A DNA stretch of 16,684 nucleotides from Desulfonema limicola (lineage in GTDB: Bacteria > Desulfobacterota > Desulfobacteria > Desulfobacterales > Desulfosalsimonadaceae). Shown one piece after another: positions 6,523 to 14,244 of this stretch (positions within the stretch are counted from its first letter, which is position 1; every line of letters begins with the position of its first letter). The stretch is from NCBI GenBank assembly GCA_020722245.1, contig DYLE01000028.1, positions 1 through 16,684 on the forward strand, read 5' to 3'. The notes under the pieces were generated by a model. That model was not told the DNA's origin and ran no database searches. It saw only the letters and a list, made by a program, of their open reading frames with translations. Both the position numbers and the translations under genes were made by a program.

Positions 6523-8238
6523 ATGGGATATCTGGTTCTATCACGAAAATATCGACCCCAGCGTTTTGAGGAGGTGGTCGGACAGGAACACGTCACCCAG
6601 ACCCTGCGCAATGCCCTGACCGCCGGCCGCCTGGCCCACGCCATTCTGTTTTCAGGGCCGAGAGGCACCGGCAAAACCACCATCGCCCGCGTCCTTGCCA
6701 AGTGCGTCAACTGCGCGTCTGGCTCCACCCCCACCCCCTGCAACCACTGCCGGTCCTGCCGGGAGATCACCGAGGGGCACGCCGTGGATGTGTTTGAAAT
6801 CGACGGCGCCTCCAACAACAAGGTGGAAAACATCCGCGAGCTGCGAGAAAACGCCAAGTATATGCCGGCCCACAGCCCTTATAAAATCTACATCATCGAT
6901 GAAGTGCACATGCTCAGCGATTCCGCGTTCAACGCGCTTCTCAAGATTCTGGAAGAACCCCCGAGCCACGTGATGTTTTTCTTCGCCACCACGGAGCCGA
7001 ACAAGATCCCGATCACCATCCTCTCCCGCTGCCAGCGGCATGACTTGAGACGGATCCGCATCGATTCCATCATCGCGCACCTGGCGTTCGTCTGCCGACA
7101 GGAGGGGATTGAAATCGGCGAAGAAGGGCTTTCCCTCATCGCCCGCGAGGCGGACGGAAGCATTCGGGATGCCTTAAGTCTTCTGGATCAGATCACCTCC
7201 GGCGTCACGGGCAGCATCCCCACCGATCTGATCATAGATATCATCGGCGGGATCGACCGACAGACCCTTTTTGAGTTTTCAGAGGCCCTCTTCCGGCCGG
7301 ACCCCGGAAAAATCATTGAAACCATCGACAGGCTCTATGAGCGCGGCCAGCATATGATCAGGCTGTTTGCCGAACTTCTGCAGCACTTCAGAAACCTGCT
7401 GCTGGTCAAAATGGAAGCTGGTTCCAGGGCGCTGGCCGATGTTCCCGAGCATGAAATGACCCTCATGCGTCATCAGGTCAAGGATATTTCCCTGGCCCAC
7501 CTGAACCAGGTCCTGGACATGCTCTTCAAGGAGGAAGCGACCATCAAACTCTCCTTGCAACCCAAACTGGCGCTTGAAATGGCCTTTATGCGAATCCTCC
7601 AGGTCAAGCCCGCCCTGTCTTTAGACACCCTCATCGAAAAAATCGACCTCTTGCAAAAAGGGATCCTGCCGGAGAATCCATTAAAGCCAGAGCTTCCCAT
7701 GGAACCGGATCCGCCCAAAATCCATAAGACGCCCCGGCCGGTTGAACCGGAGCCGGAGGAAAAATCCAATGCGCTATCCGGCATGGAAAAAAAACCGCTA
7801 AATCCCGTCCCGGACGATTCACCGGCCGACGCCTTGCCCATCAACACGGATCAAACGACGGCGGAGGCGTGGCAGACGGTTCTGGACCGGATATCCAAAG
7901 ACCACCCCATGCTGGCCGCCTGTTTCACCCACAGCAGCGTCACCGCCGTGGAGAACCACCGGATCATCATCAACGTAAAATCAAAGCCGTTTAACATCAG
8001 CTATGTGAAGCAGGAGGAATCCCAGGAAATCCTCAAAAGGCTCTTCAGCGAGGCCCTCGGCAGGCCCGTTCAGGTTGAAATCCATGCGGAACCGTTTTCT
8101 ACTGCGGATCCGCAGGCCAAAAAAAAACGTGAGATACTCAAAAAAGAGGCGTTGAACCATCCCCTGCTGGAAACCGCCATGAGAATATTCCAGGGGAAGA
8201 TCATTGATGTTAAAATTTTACAGGAGACGGAACCATGA
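6523..8238 (+). CDS. dnaX: DNA polymerase III subunit gamma/tau
   Basis: This is the clamp-loader ATPase of the replicative polymerase. The 571-residue product has the full AAA+ set: Walker A GPRGTGKT (45-52), zinc cysteines C64, C73, C76 and C79, Walker B IIDEVHML (124-131) and the SRC arginine motif (168-170). The collar domain III follows. The stretch from about 370 to 450 is proline- and glutamate-rich (PMEPDPPKIHKT... PEPEEKSN), then a tau-like C-terminal domain. An A8 run at 7787-7794 (codons 422-424) lies in this linker, where losing one A would end the protein at residue 425. The start has only a distant purine-rich site (GGAAAGG about 15 nt upstream), but MGYLVLSRKYRPQRFEEVVGQ is the normal family N-terminus. 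The stop overlaps the ybaB start (ATGA), showing coupling. Confidence 0.96.
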   Translation: MGYLVLSRKYRPQRFEEVVGQEHVTQTLRNALTAGRLAHAILFSGPRGTGKTTIARVLAKCVNCASGSTPTPCNHCRSCREITEGHAVDVFEIDGASNNKVENIRELRENAKYMPAHSPYKIYIIDEVHMLSDSAFNALLKILEEPPSHVMFFFATTEPNKIPITILSRCQRHDLRRIRIDSIIAHLAFVCRQEGIEIGEEGLSLIAREADGSIRDALSLLDQITSGVTGSIPTDLIIDIIGGIDRQTLFEFSEALFRPDPGKIIETIDRLYERGQHMIRLFAELLQHFRNLLLVKMEAGSRALADVPEHEMTLMRHQVKDISLAHLNQVLDMLFKEEATIKLSLQPKLALEMAFMRILQVKPALSLDTLIEKIDLLQKGILPENPLKPELPMEPDPPKIHKTPRPVEPEPEEKSNALSGMEKKPLNPVPDDSPADALPINTDQTTAEAWQTVLDRISKDHPMLAACFTHSSVTAVENHRIIINVKSKPFNISYVKQEESQEILKRLFSEALGRPVQVEIHAEPFSTADPQAKKKREILKKEALNHPLLETAMRIFQGKIIDVKILQETEP

Positions 8239-8546
8239 AGAACATAAAAAACCTGATGAAACAGGCGCAGCAGCTTCAAAATAAAATGGCCAGAATGCAG
8301 GAGGAAATGGCGGTAAAAACCGTGGAGGCCTCTTCAGGCGGCGGCATGGTGAAGGTTGTGGCAAACGGCAAACAGGAGATCGTTTCCGTTCATATTGAAA
8401 AAGAGGTGGTTGTGCCAGACGATGTGGAAATGCTCCAGGACCTGATCCTGGCCGCTGTCAACGAAGCCCTGTCCCAGTCTCAAAAAATGGTCTCCGAGCA
8501 AATGAGCAAACTCACCGGCGGGCTCAGCATTCCGGGCCTGATGTAG
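8235..8546 (+). CDS. YbaB/EbfC-family nucleoid-associated protein
   Basis: This small DNA-binding protein, a homodimer in characterised relatives, is almost always found between dnaX and recR. The 103-residue product begins with a helical MKNIKNLMKQAQQLQNKMARMQEEM, followed by the beta region VEASSGGGMVKVVANGKQEIVSVHIE and a C-terminal helix (DLILAAVNEALSQSQKMVSEQMSKLTGG). Length and order match the family. ATG overlaps the dnaX stop by four bases, and recR follows 34 nt downstream. Binding of DNA is family knowledge; its exact role here is not evident from the sequence. Confidence 0.94.
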   Translation: MKNIKNLMKQAQQLQNKMARMQEEMAVKTVEASSGGGMVKVVANGKQEIVSVHIEKEVVVPDDVEMLQDLILAAVNEALSQSQKMVSEQMSKLTGGLSIPGLM

Positions 8547-8580
8547 CCAACCCTAAGCGGTCAGCTGAGAGTACAGAACG

Positions 8581-9180
8581 ATGAACGTTTACCCTGCGCC
8601 CCTCAACCGTCTGATCAAAAACCTAAGCCGGCTTCCCGGCATCGGAGAAAAAACCGCGGAACGCCTGGCCATGCATCTCCTCCGGGCGCCTCAAGCCGAG
8701 GGGATGGAGCTGGCGTCGAGCATTGGGGAGCTAAAACAGAAAATACGGTTCTGCTCCCGCTGCTTTGCCTTGAGCGACGCGGAGCTGTGCGGCATCTGCA
8801 GGGACCCCTCAAGGGACCCGGGGGTTTTGTGCGTGGTGGAATCCCCGGCGGACATGGTGGCCGTAGAAAAATCAGGCGCATACACAGGGCTCTATCATGT
8901 CCTGCACGGCCTCCTCTCCCCCATGGACGGCATCGACCCGGAGGACCTTCGGATTCAGGAACTGCTCGTAAGGGTGGAAAAGGGAGGCATCCGGGAGGTC
9001 ATCCTCGCCACCGGAACCAGCCTGGAGGGGGAAGCCACCGCCTCCTACCTGTCGGAAAACCTCTCCAAATACCCGGTGAACATCACCCGTATCGCAGCCG
9101 GCGTGCCCATGGGGGGGGACCTGAAGTATGTGGATCAGGTCACCCTCAAAAAGGCGATGGAGGCCCGGCATGCCGTTTAA
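8581..9180 (+). CDS. recR: Recombination mediator RecR
   Basis: RecR acts with RecO, and RecF where present, to load RecA onto SSB-coated DNA. The 199-residue product has normal length. It shows the helix-hairpin-helix segment (NLSRLPGIGEKTAERLAMHLL, about 14-34), the four-cysteine zinc finger C58/C61/C70/C73 (CSRCFALSDAELCGIC), and a Toprim domain from about residue 81 (LCVVESPADMVAVE with E87). The C-terminal signature is IAAGVPMGGDLKYVDQVTLKKAMEAR. The ribosome site is weak (GAGAG region about 10 nt upstream). Its end overlaps the next gene, whose Shine-Dalgarno sequence lies within recR codons. Confidence 0.96.
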   Translation: MNVYPAPLNRLIKNLSRLPGIGEKTAERLAMHLLRAPQAEGMELASSIGELKQKIRFCSRCFALSDAELCGICRDPSRDPGVLCVVESPADMVAVEKSGAYTGLYHVLHGLLSPMDGIDPEDLRIQELLVRVEKGGIREVILATGTSLEGEATASYLSENLSKYPVNITRIAAGVPMGGDLKYVDQVTLKKAMEARHAV

Positions 9181-9637
9181 AAACATCACGCCCAAGGACC
9201 TGTTTGAATGCCAGAAATGCGGCGACTGCTGCAAGGGATACGGCGGCACCTTTGTCACGCCGGAGGAGGTTGAAAAAATCGCGGATTATATCGGAACGCC
9301 GAGGGAAGGCTTCATCGCCACATACTGCCAGATGTCCGGCGGAAAACCGGTCCTCAAACAGCGCTCCGACGGCTACTGCATCTTCTGGGACGGCGTCTGC
9401 ACCATTCATCCGGTCAAACCCCGCATGTGCAGGCAATGGCCGTTTATCAAAAGCGTGCTCATCGACCCGAACAACTGGGCGATCATGGCCGGCTTCTGTC
9501 CGGGCATCCGTAGCCACTTCCCCATCGAGGCCGTACTCGCCTGCGTGGAAAAGGAGTTGAAAAAAACAAGAGGGGATTTCGGCAAAACTTTGCAGCAACC
9601 CTCCGGCAAAAGGGATCGCCATGATCGGCATCTTTGA
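9170..9637 (+). CDS. YkgJ-type cysteine-cluster protein (Fe-S or zinc binding, function unknown)
   Basis: This 155-residue protein of the YkgJ/CxxCxxCC family is rich in cysteine: C14, C17, C20 and C21 (FECQKCGDCCKGYGG), then C53, C70, C77, C87 (KPRMCRQWPF), C110 and C125. The first motif and the later C...H.VKP.MC.QWPF are the family signature and probably bind a metal or iron-sulfur cluster. Base 9170 was chosen because GGAGG lies 6 nt upstream and the N-terminus MPFKNITPKDLFEC fits; this start overlaps the recR end by 11 nt. Its own end overlaps murI by 17 nt, so it sits translationally coupled between the two. The tail after about residue 135 is basic and unlike the family core. No function is established from the sequence. 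Confidence 0.82.
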   Translation: MPFKNITPKDLFECQKCGDCCKGYGGTFVTPEEVEKIADYIGTPREGFIATYCQMSGGKPVLKQRSDGYCIFWDGVCTIHPVKPRMCRQWPFIKSVLIDPNNWAIMAGFCPGIRSHFPIEAVLACVEKELKKTRGDFGKTLQQPSGKRDRHDRHL

Positions 9638-10406
9638 TTCGGGCATCGGCGGGCTGACGGTCGTGCGCGCGGTGATGGACGCCCTGCCGGGCTACGACAT
9701 CGTCTATTTTGGCGATACCGCCCGAACCCCTTATGGAAACAAGAGCGAAAAAACCGTCATTGAATACGCCCTCCAGGACACGGAGTTCCTCCTCAAACAG
9801 GAGGCGAAGGTGATCGTGGTGGCGTGCAACACCGTCTCCAGTATCGCAACCGAAGCGCTGCGGCAAAGGTTTGATGTGCCGGTTTATGAGGTGGTCAGCC
9901 CGGCGGTGGATGAGGCGTTAAAGGTCAGTCCCGGATTCATCATCGGGGTGATCGGCACCCGGGCGACCGTTGAAAGCCGCGTCTATGAAAAAAAAATAAA
10001 GGAAAAAAACCCGAATGCGCGGGTGTTCGCCGCGGCCTGCCCGCTTCTCGTCCCCCTGGTGGAAGAGGGCTGGCTCAAAAAGCCGGAGACCCGAATGATC
10101 GTCAAAAAATACCTGCATCCCCTGAAAACCCGGCGGATCGACACCCTGATCCTCGGATGCACCCATTACCCCTTGCTCAAGGGGATAATCGCTCATAAAA
10201 TCGGTAAACGGGTCAAGGTCATCGACTCCTCCACGGCTGTGGCCGACCGGGTCAGAACCCTTCTTAAAGCCACGCCGAATCTTGATCAGAGCCTATCCAA
10301 AAACGGAAACAGCGAATTTTTCGTATCCGACCTGACCCCGCAGTTTTTAAAAACAGCGCAGTCGGTCCTTCGCCAGCGGATTCATCTTCAGCAGGTCAAC
10401 CTGTAA
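9621..10406 (+). CDS. murI: Glutamate racemase
   Basis: MurI converts L-glutamate to the D-glutamate needed for peptidoglycan. The 261-residue protein has normal family length. It begins MIGIFDSGIGGLTVV (D6, S7) and has GDTARTPYG (31-39). The two catalytic cysteines are C69 in VVACNTVSS and C180 in LGCTHYPLL. The ATG overlaps the end of the cysteine-cluster gene by 17 nt, with AAAGGGATC upstream as ribosome site. It is the last gene of the dnaX operon, and a strong bidirectional terminator begins 8 nt after its stop. Several A-runs occur in lysine codons around residues 124-129 (KKIKEK). Confidence 0.96.
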   Translation: MIGIFDSGIGGLTVVRAVMDALPGYDIVYFGDTARTPYGNKSEKTVIEYALQDTEFLLKQEAKVIVVACNTVSSIATEALRQRFDVPVYEVVSPAVDEALKVSPGFIIGVIGTRATVESRVYEKKIKEKNPNARVFAAACPLLVPLVEEGWLKKPETRMIVKKYLHPLKTRRIDTLILGCTHYPLLKGIIAHKIGKRVKVIDSSTAVADRVRTLLKATPNLDQSLSKNGNSEFFVSDLTPQFLKTAQSVLRQRIHLQQVNL

Positions 10407-10413
10407 CAAAAAC

Positions 10414-10435
10414 AAAACCCGGCCCGGGTTTTTTT
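10414..10435. terminator. Bidirectional terminator between murI and the HD-domain gene
   Basis: The stem AAAACCCG (10414-10421) pairs with CGGGTTTT (10425-10432) over a GCC triloop and ends in a T-run to 10435. The A-rich left arm serves as the T-run when read leftward, so it can end both convergent transcripts. It touches the stop of the HD gene at 10434. Confidence 0.78.
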
Positions 10436-10985
10436 ATTCCGTGTAGTCGGCCATCCACCAGGCGTCCCATGGGGTCTTCATAATCTCCTGAAACAGTTTC
10501 TTGCCGGTCGGGGTTTTCAACCGCTTGCAAACCACCGAAAGCCACTGATCCGGGGCCTTGAGGCCGATATCTGAAATCGATTTCAAATCCAGAATAAACG
10601 CGAGCTGGTCCGCATCATGCGCCAGCCGCGACTCGAGGGTTTCCTGGGCGTTGAATTCGGCGACGGCATCCACGATCGACCCGCCAAAGGGAAGATCCCG
10701 TACGGCGTCATGAAGCGCACGGTTTTCATCCGCGGCGACGTATTTCTTGTGCACGTAATTTAAATCCCCGGTTCGGGCTTCGGCCAGGTCGTGCGCCAGA
10801 CACATGGAAATCAGCCGAAGGGCGTTGATCTCCGGCATCATCAGGGACATGACATACCCGATAAACGCCACGCAGAAGGAATGCTCGGCCACGGATTCCC
10901 GTCCCGCCCCCAGAAACGAAAACCCGGCCCGGGGGGTATGCTTCAGCATACCGGCCTCAAACAAAAGCTCCGCCACAGACTTCAT
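10434..10985 (-). CDS. HD-domain phosphohydrolase (YfbR/HDDC2-like)
   Basis: The 183-residue HD-superfamily protein resembles the YfbR/HDDC2 group, whose characterised members remove phosphate from deoxynucleoside 5'-monophosphates. Metal-binding positions are visible as H35 (SVAEHSF), H65-D66 (CLAHDLAEARTGD) and D124 (RLAHDADQLAF); R29 before the first histidine also fits the family. The segment HDLAEARTGDLNYVHKKY matches the substrate-side motif of this group. AAAGGAG lies 5 nt before the ATG. The gene is 48 nt downstream of the rhomboid gene and probably in its operon. It is convergent with murI across the shared terminator. Family assignment is firm; nucleotide substrate is inference. Confidence 0.85.
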   Translation of the reverse strand: MKSVAELLFEAGMLKHTPRAGFSFLGAGRESVAEHSFCVAFIGYVMSLMMPEINALRLISMCLAHDLAEARTGDLNYVHKKYVAADENRALHDAVRDLPFGGSIVDAVAEFNAQETLESRLAHDADQLAFILDLKSISDIGLKAPDQWLSVVCKRLKTPTGKKLFQEIMKTPWDAWWMADYTE

Positions 10986-11033
10986 AACCGCTCCTTTTTC
11001 AGTGTTGATATCCTTTTCATTCTTCTCCTATCC

Positions 11034-11903
11034 CTACCCGCCCCATCCGGCCGCCCATGCGGACGCGGTGAGGACCAGCGCCAGAAGCGCGCAGAGGGGT
11101 TGATAACGCCCTCGCGGAGGGAGTGGAAACAGCCGTGCATACACCCACCCCATTACGATACCCGAAAAAAAACCAAACAGGTGGGCCGCGAGATCCGTGC
11201 GGATTCCCTCGGACCCCAGCAGCCCCAGAAGAGCCAGACCGCCTGCCAGCGGCAGCCAGGCCATCAACCGGCCCCGGCGGGTGTGCCGTTTCCTTTCAAA
11301 CTGATACCCGGACAGGATGCCGACGGCTCCGAAAACCGCTGTCGACGCCCCGATGGAAACATGCCCGGAGGCATACATGAACGCATTCACCAGGTTGCCG
11401 AAAACCCCACTCATCAGGATCAGAAGCCAGCCCACCCCCCAGCCGGTCACGGCGCAGACGGCGACGCCGAAAAGCACGATGCCGGCCATGTTTCCCAGCA
11501 GATGAACCGCGTCCGCATGAAGCATCAGGGAGGTTACGGCGCGGTAAAAATCGCCGTTTAGGATGTCCCGGGCCGAGGCCCCGAACCGGTCCACGATGTT
11601 CTGAAAATCACCGGACCTCTGTAGCAGCACATGGCATAAAAGTAAAGCGGCCGCGACCACAAGCCCTGAAGCGATGATCGTGGAGGTAACCTGCGCCGGC
11701 CGTTCGGGAAACGGCAGAACCGCCCGGTTCTCCGAGAAATACTCTTTCATCACCTCAAGCGCCCGGTTGTAGCGGGCATCCTCAACCCAGACCCCCCACC
11801 CTTTCCGGTCCCGGGTGATCCGGTAGGGTATGCCGGATGACGATAAAACCAGGGCGCAGAGATCCGCCTGATTTTGAGAGAGGTTTTCAAAAAGGATCAA
11901 CAT
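11034..11903 (-). CDS. Rhomboid intramembrane serine protease with N-terminal cytosolic domain
   Basis: This is an intramembrane protease of 289 residues. The first 60 residues (MLILFENLSQNQADLCALVL... YNRALEVMKEYF) form a small soluble alpha/beta domain, comparable in position to the GlpG N-terminal domain. Transmembrane helices begin at about residue 74. The rhomboid core shows FYRAVTSLMLHADAVHLLGNM with H134 and N138, the nucleophile in GASTAVFG (S187), and the partner histidine H241 in AAHLFGFFSGIVMG. All catalytic residues are therefore present. It ends with a further hydrophobic helix (CALLALVLTASAWAAG). The upstream ribosome site is weak (GGCGG). It precedes the HD gene by 48 nt. Its substrate cannot be told from the sequence. 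Confidence 0.92.
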   Translation of the reverse strand: MLILFENLSQNQADLCALVLSSSGIPYRITRDRKGWGVWVEDARYNRALEVMKEYFSENRAVLPFPERPAQVTSTIIASGLVVAAALLLCHVLLQRSGDFQNIVDRFGASARDILNGDFYRAVTSLMLHADAVHLLGNMAGIVLFGVAVCAVTGWGVGWLLILMSGVFGNLVNAFMYASGHVSIGASTAVFGAVGILSGYQFERKRHTRRGRLMAWLPLAGGLALLGLLGSEGIRTDLAAHLFGFFSGIVMGWVYARLFPLPPRGRYQPLCALLALVLTASAWAAGWGG

Positions 11904-12028
11904 CCGCCGGGTTCCCCGATCATGGATTCACCTTCGGACCGTTTAAGGCATTCTGTTTCTTCATATCAGATCAGCGGCGAGGATTCCAAAAAAATTAAAA
12001 CGCCAGGATCAGGGCGTTCTTTCACGGG

Positions 12029-12057
12029 CTTGACAAATGAAAATTCACCCCCATTAT
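12029..12057 (+). promoter_or_regulatory. Sigma-32-type heat-shock promoter of htpG
   Basis: CTTGACA (12029-12035), a 13-nt spacer and CCCCATTAT (12049-12057) match the RpoH consensus (CTTGAAA, 11-16 nt, CCCCATnT) closely. Transcription would begin near 12064, about 77 nt before the htpG start. The TTGACA with the later TATATG could also give weak sigma-70 use, but the spacing (19 nt) is poor. Confidence 0.7.
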
Positions 12058-12083
12058 ATGGAAAAAAAAATAATAAAAAAACC

Positions 12084-12110
12084 GTTTGTACCCGCTAAAG
12101 GTGTATAAAC
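12084..12110 (+). other. Hairpin in the htpG 5' leader
   Basis: GTTTGTACCC can pair with GGTGTATAAAC around the loop GCTAAA, giving ten pairs with one G-U pair and one bulged base. It lies between the predicted transcription start and the ribosome site at 12128-12133, which it does not cover. Whether it has any regulatory role is unknown. Confidence 0.4.
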
Positions 12111-12140
12111 CGCACGATCACCGCCATGGGGAGCCGAAAG

Positions 12141-14075
12141 ATGGAAAAAGAGAAAAAAACATTTCAGTTCAAAACCGAAGTCAAGCAGTTCATGAACCTG
12201 ATCATCAACTCGCTCTATTCCCATCCTGAAATTTTTTTAAGGGAATTGATATCCAACGCTTCAGACGCCATTGACCGCTTAAAATTCAAGGCCCAGACCG
12301 ATCCGGAGATACTCGGCAGCGATACGGAATATAAAATCAAAATCACCCCAGATAAAAAGAACCGAACCCTTACGGTGTCGGACAACGGCATCGGCATGAC
12401 CTATGACGAGATCATCGACAACATCGGCACCATCGCCCGAAGCGGCACCGCGGCCTTTCTGGAGGCGGTGGAAAAATCAAAAAATCAGGGCGCCCTGGTC
12501 CCTGAACTCATCGGCCAGTTCGGGGTGGGGTTTTACAGCGCATTTATCGTGGCGGAAAAGGTCACCGTCGTGACCCGGGCCGCCGGCCAAGACAACGCCT
12601 ACCGGTGGGAGTCGACCGGAGACGGGTCCTACACCGTTGAGCCGGCACAAAGGCGGTCCCGCGGCACGGATGTGATCTTAACCCTGAAACCCGTCCAGCC
12701 GGATGATCAGGATTTTACCGAGGAGTGGACGATTCGGCATATCATCAAAACACATTCGGACTTTGTCAGCTATCCGATCGTGATGGATGTGGAGCGGGAG
12801 GAGGCGGAAGTCGGAGGCAAGGAATCAAAACTCCTTGATAAAGACGGCAAACCAGTGGCGGCTCAAAAAAAGAGGGTGGTCCGGGAGGAGACCCTCAACT
12901 CCATGAAGGCCATATGGGCCAAGGATAAAAAGGAGGTCAGCGAGGAAGAATACAAGGATTTCTACACCCATATCAGCCATGACTGGAATCCCCCCCTGTC
13001 CCATCTTCACTTTAAGATGGAAGGGGTCACCGAGTACAGCGCCCTGCTGTATATCCCCTCGACCGCGCCGTTTGACCTGTTCTTTCCGGAAAGAAAACAC
13101 GGCATCGCGCTTTACTGCCGGCGCATCTTTATCATGGATGACTGCAAGGAGCTGATTCCGGAATATCTTCGGTTTATCAAGGGGGTGGTGGATGCTCCGG
13201 ATCTGAACCTCAATATCAGCCGCGAAATCCTTCAACAGGACGCCCTGGTGCGAAACATTCGAAAAAACCTGGTCCTTAAAATAATCGATCACCTGGAGCA
13301 CCTGGCGCCCCAGGAGTATGAAAAATTTTACAATGAATTCGGTGCGGTTTTGAAAGAAGGGATCCATTCGGATCCGGTAAACCGGGAAAAGCTTGCAGAG
13401 CTTTGCCGGTTTAAGACCACCAAATCAGAGGGCAAATGGGTGTCCTTAAAGGATTATGTCGCCAACCTCCCTTCGGAACAAAAGGAAATTTACTATATTA
13501 CGGGTGATACCCTTTCCACCATCGCCAACAGCCCACACCTGGAAACCCTCAGGGATAAAGGGTTTGATGTGCTTTTAATGACCGATCCGGTGGACGAGTT
13601 CGTCATCCAGGCCCTGCGGGAATACGGCGGGAAAAAACTCGTCAGCGCGGAAAAGGGCGAGCTTGACATCCAAAAACCCGACGCGGACAAAAAAAAGGCG
13701 TATTCCGCCCTTTTTGAAAAAATAACCGCCCATTTGCAAGACAGGGTCAAGGAGGTCAAGCCCTCATCCCATCTCAAGGAGTCCGTGGCCTGCCTGTCGG
13801 GCGACACCTATGACCTCAGCGCCTACATGGAGAAGCTGCTCAAGGCCTCGGGCCAGAAGCCGCCCCGGAACAAACGGATACTGGAGCTCAACATTGCCCA
13901 TCCGGTGATCGAAAAAATGCAAAAAATTTTTGAAAAAGATAACGATACGGAGGAACTGAAGGCGTATAGCGAGCTTCTGTTTGACCTGGCCCTGGTGGCC
14001 GAAGGCGGAAAAATCGAGAACCCCGCTCGATTCAGCAAAACCGTCGGCGAACTGATGGCACGGGCCATGGCCTGA
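12141..14075 (+). CDS. htpG: Hsp90-family chaperone HtpG
   Basis: This is the ATP-dependent cytosolic dimeric chaperone, 644 residues from the chosen start (E. coli HtpG is 624). The GHKL ATPase domain shows LRELISNASDAIDRLKF (E35, N39), DNGIGMTYDEIIDNIG (D81) and GQFGVGFYSAFIVAEKV (125-141). The middle domain has the conserved WNPPLSHLHFKMEG and FPERKHGIALYCRRIFIMDDC, and NLNISREILQQ with the arginine that contacts the ATP phosphate in relatives. Base 12141 was preferred to 12126 because GGGGAG lies 7 nt before it. It has its own heat-shock promoter and no operon partner: the next gene begins 169 nt later. Nothing appears truncated. Confidence 0.96.
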   Translation: MEKEKKTFQFKTEVKQFMNLIINSLYSHPEIFLRELISNASDAIDRLKFKAQTDPEILGSDTEYKIKITPDKKNRTLTVSDNGIGMTYDEIIDNIGTIARSGTAAFLEAVEKSKNQGALVPELIGQFGVGFYSAFIVAEKVTVVTRAAGQDNAYRWESTGDGSYTVEPAQRRSRGTDVILTLKPVQPDDQDFTEEWTIRHIIKTHSDFVSYPIVMDVEREEAEVGGKESKLLDKDGKPVAAQKKRVVREETLNSMKAIWAKDKKEVSEEEYKDFYTHISHDWNPPLSHLHFKMEGVTEYSALLYIPSTAPFDLFFPERKHGIALYCRRIFIMDDCKELIPEYLRFIKGVVDAPDLNLNISREILQQDALVRNIRKNLVLKIIDHLEHLAPQEYEKFYNEFGAVLKEGIHSDPVNREKLAELCRFKTTKSEGKWVSLKDYVANLPSEQKEIYYITGDTLSTIANSPHLETLRDKGFDVLLMTDPVDEFVIQALREYGGKKLVSAEKGELDIQKPDADKKKAYSALFEKITAHLQDRVKEVKPSSHLKESVACLSGDTYDLSAYMEKLLKASGQKPPRNKRILELNIAHPVIEKMQKIFEKDNDTEELKAYSELLFDLALVAEGGKIENPARFSKTVGELMARAMA

Positions 14076-14106
14076 CACGCCCATAAAAACCAAATGGCAT
14101 CCGTTT

Positions 14107-14135
14107 GGGGATCAAGGCGTGACCGGTTCCCCTTT
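14107..14135 (+). terminator. Weak terminator candidate after htpG
   Basis: GGGGA (14107-14111) can pair with TCCCC (14128-14132), followed by only three T residues. Just upstream, CCAAATGG (14090-14097) and CCGTTTGG (14101-14108) form another hairpin with a CAT loop. The two share bases and cannot both form fully. Either could mark the end of the htpG message, but neither has a good T-run. Confidence 0.3.
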
Positions 14136-14244
14136 AATGGCATCTCTCATTTGATTTTATTGCCAAAATCTTTGCTATTTCACTTTACTTGCGGCTGAAA
14201 ATCTGTTAGAAGTAGTTTGATCTTTGAAATAAGGACGCCGGGGA

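Noticed and set aside
8787..9560. 257-codon open frame overlapping recR and the cysteine-cluster gene
   Set aside because: It is in another frame of two recognisable genes, and its arginine/glycine/proline-rich translation is typical of out-of-frame reading.
10791..11561. 256-codon plus-strand frame opposite the HD and rhomboid genes
   Set aside because: It is antisense to both genes, whose catalytic residues are intact; its low-complexity H/P/Q/R composition indicates a shadow frame.
14150..14180. Possible sigma-54 promoter (TTGCC...TTTGCT) upstream of the receiver gene
   Set aside because: The essential GG of the -24 element is missing, so it does not meet the consensus.
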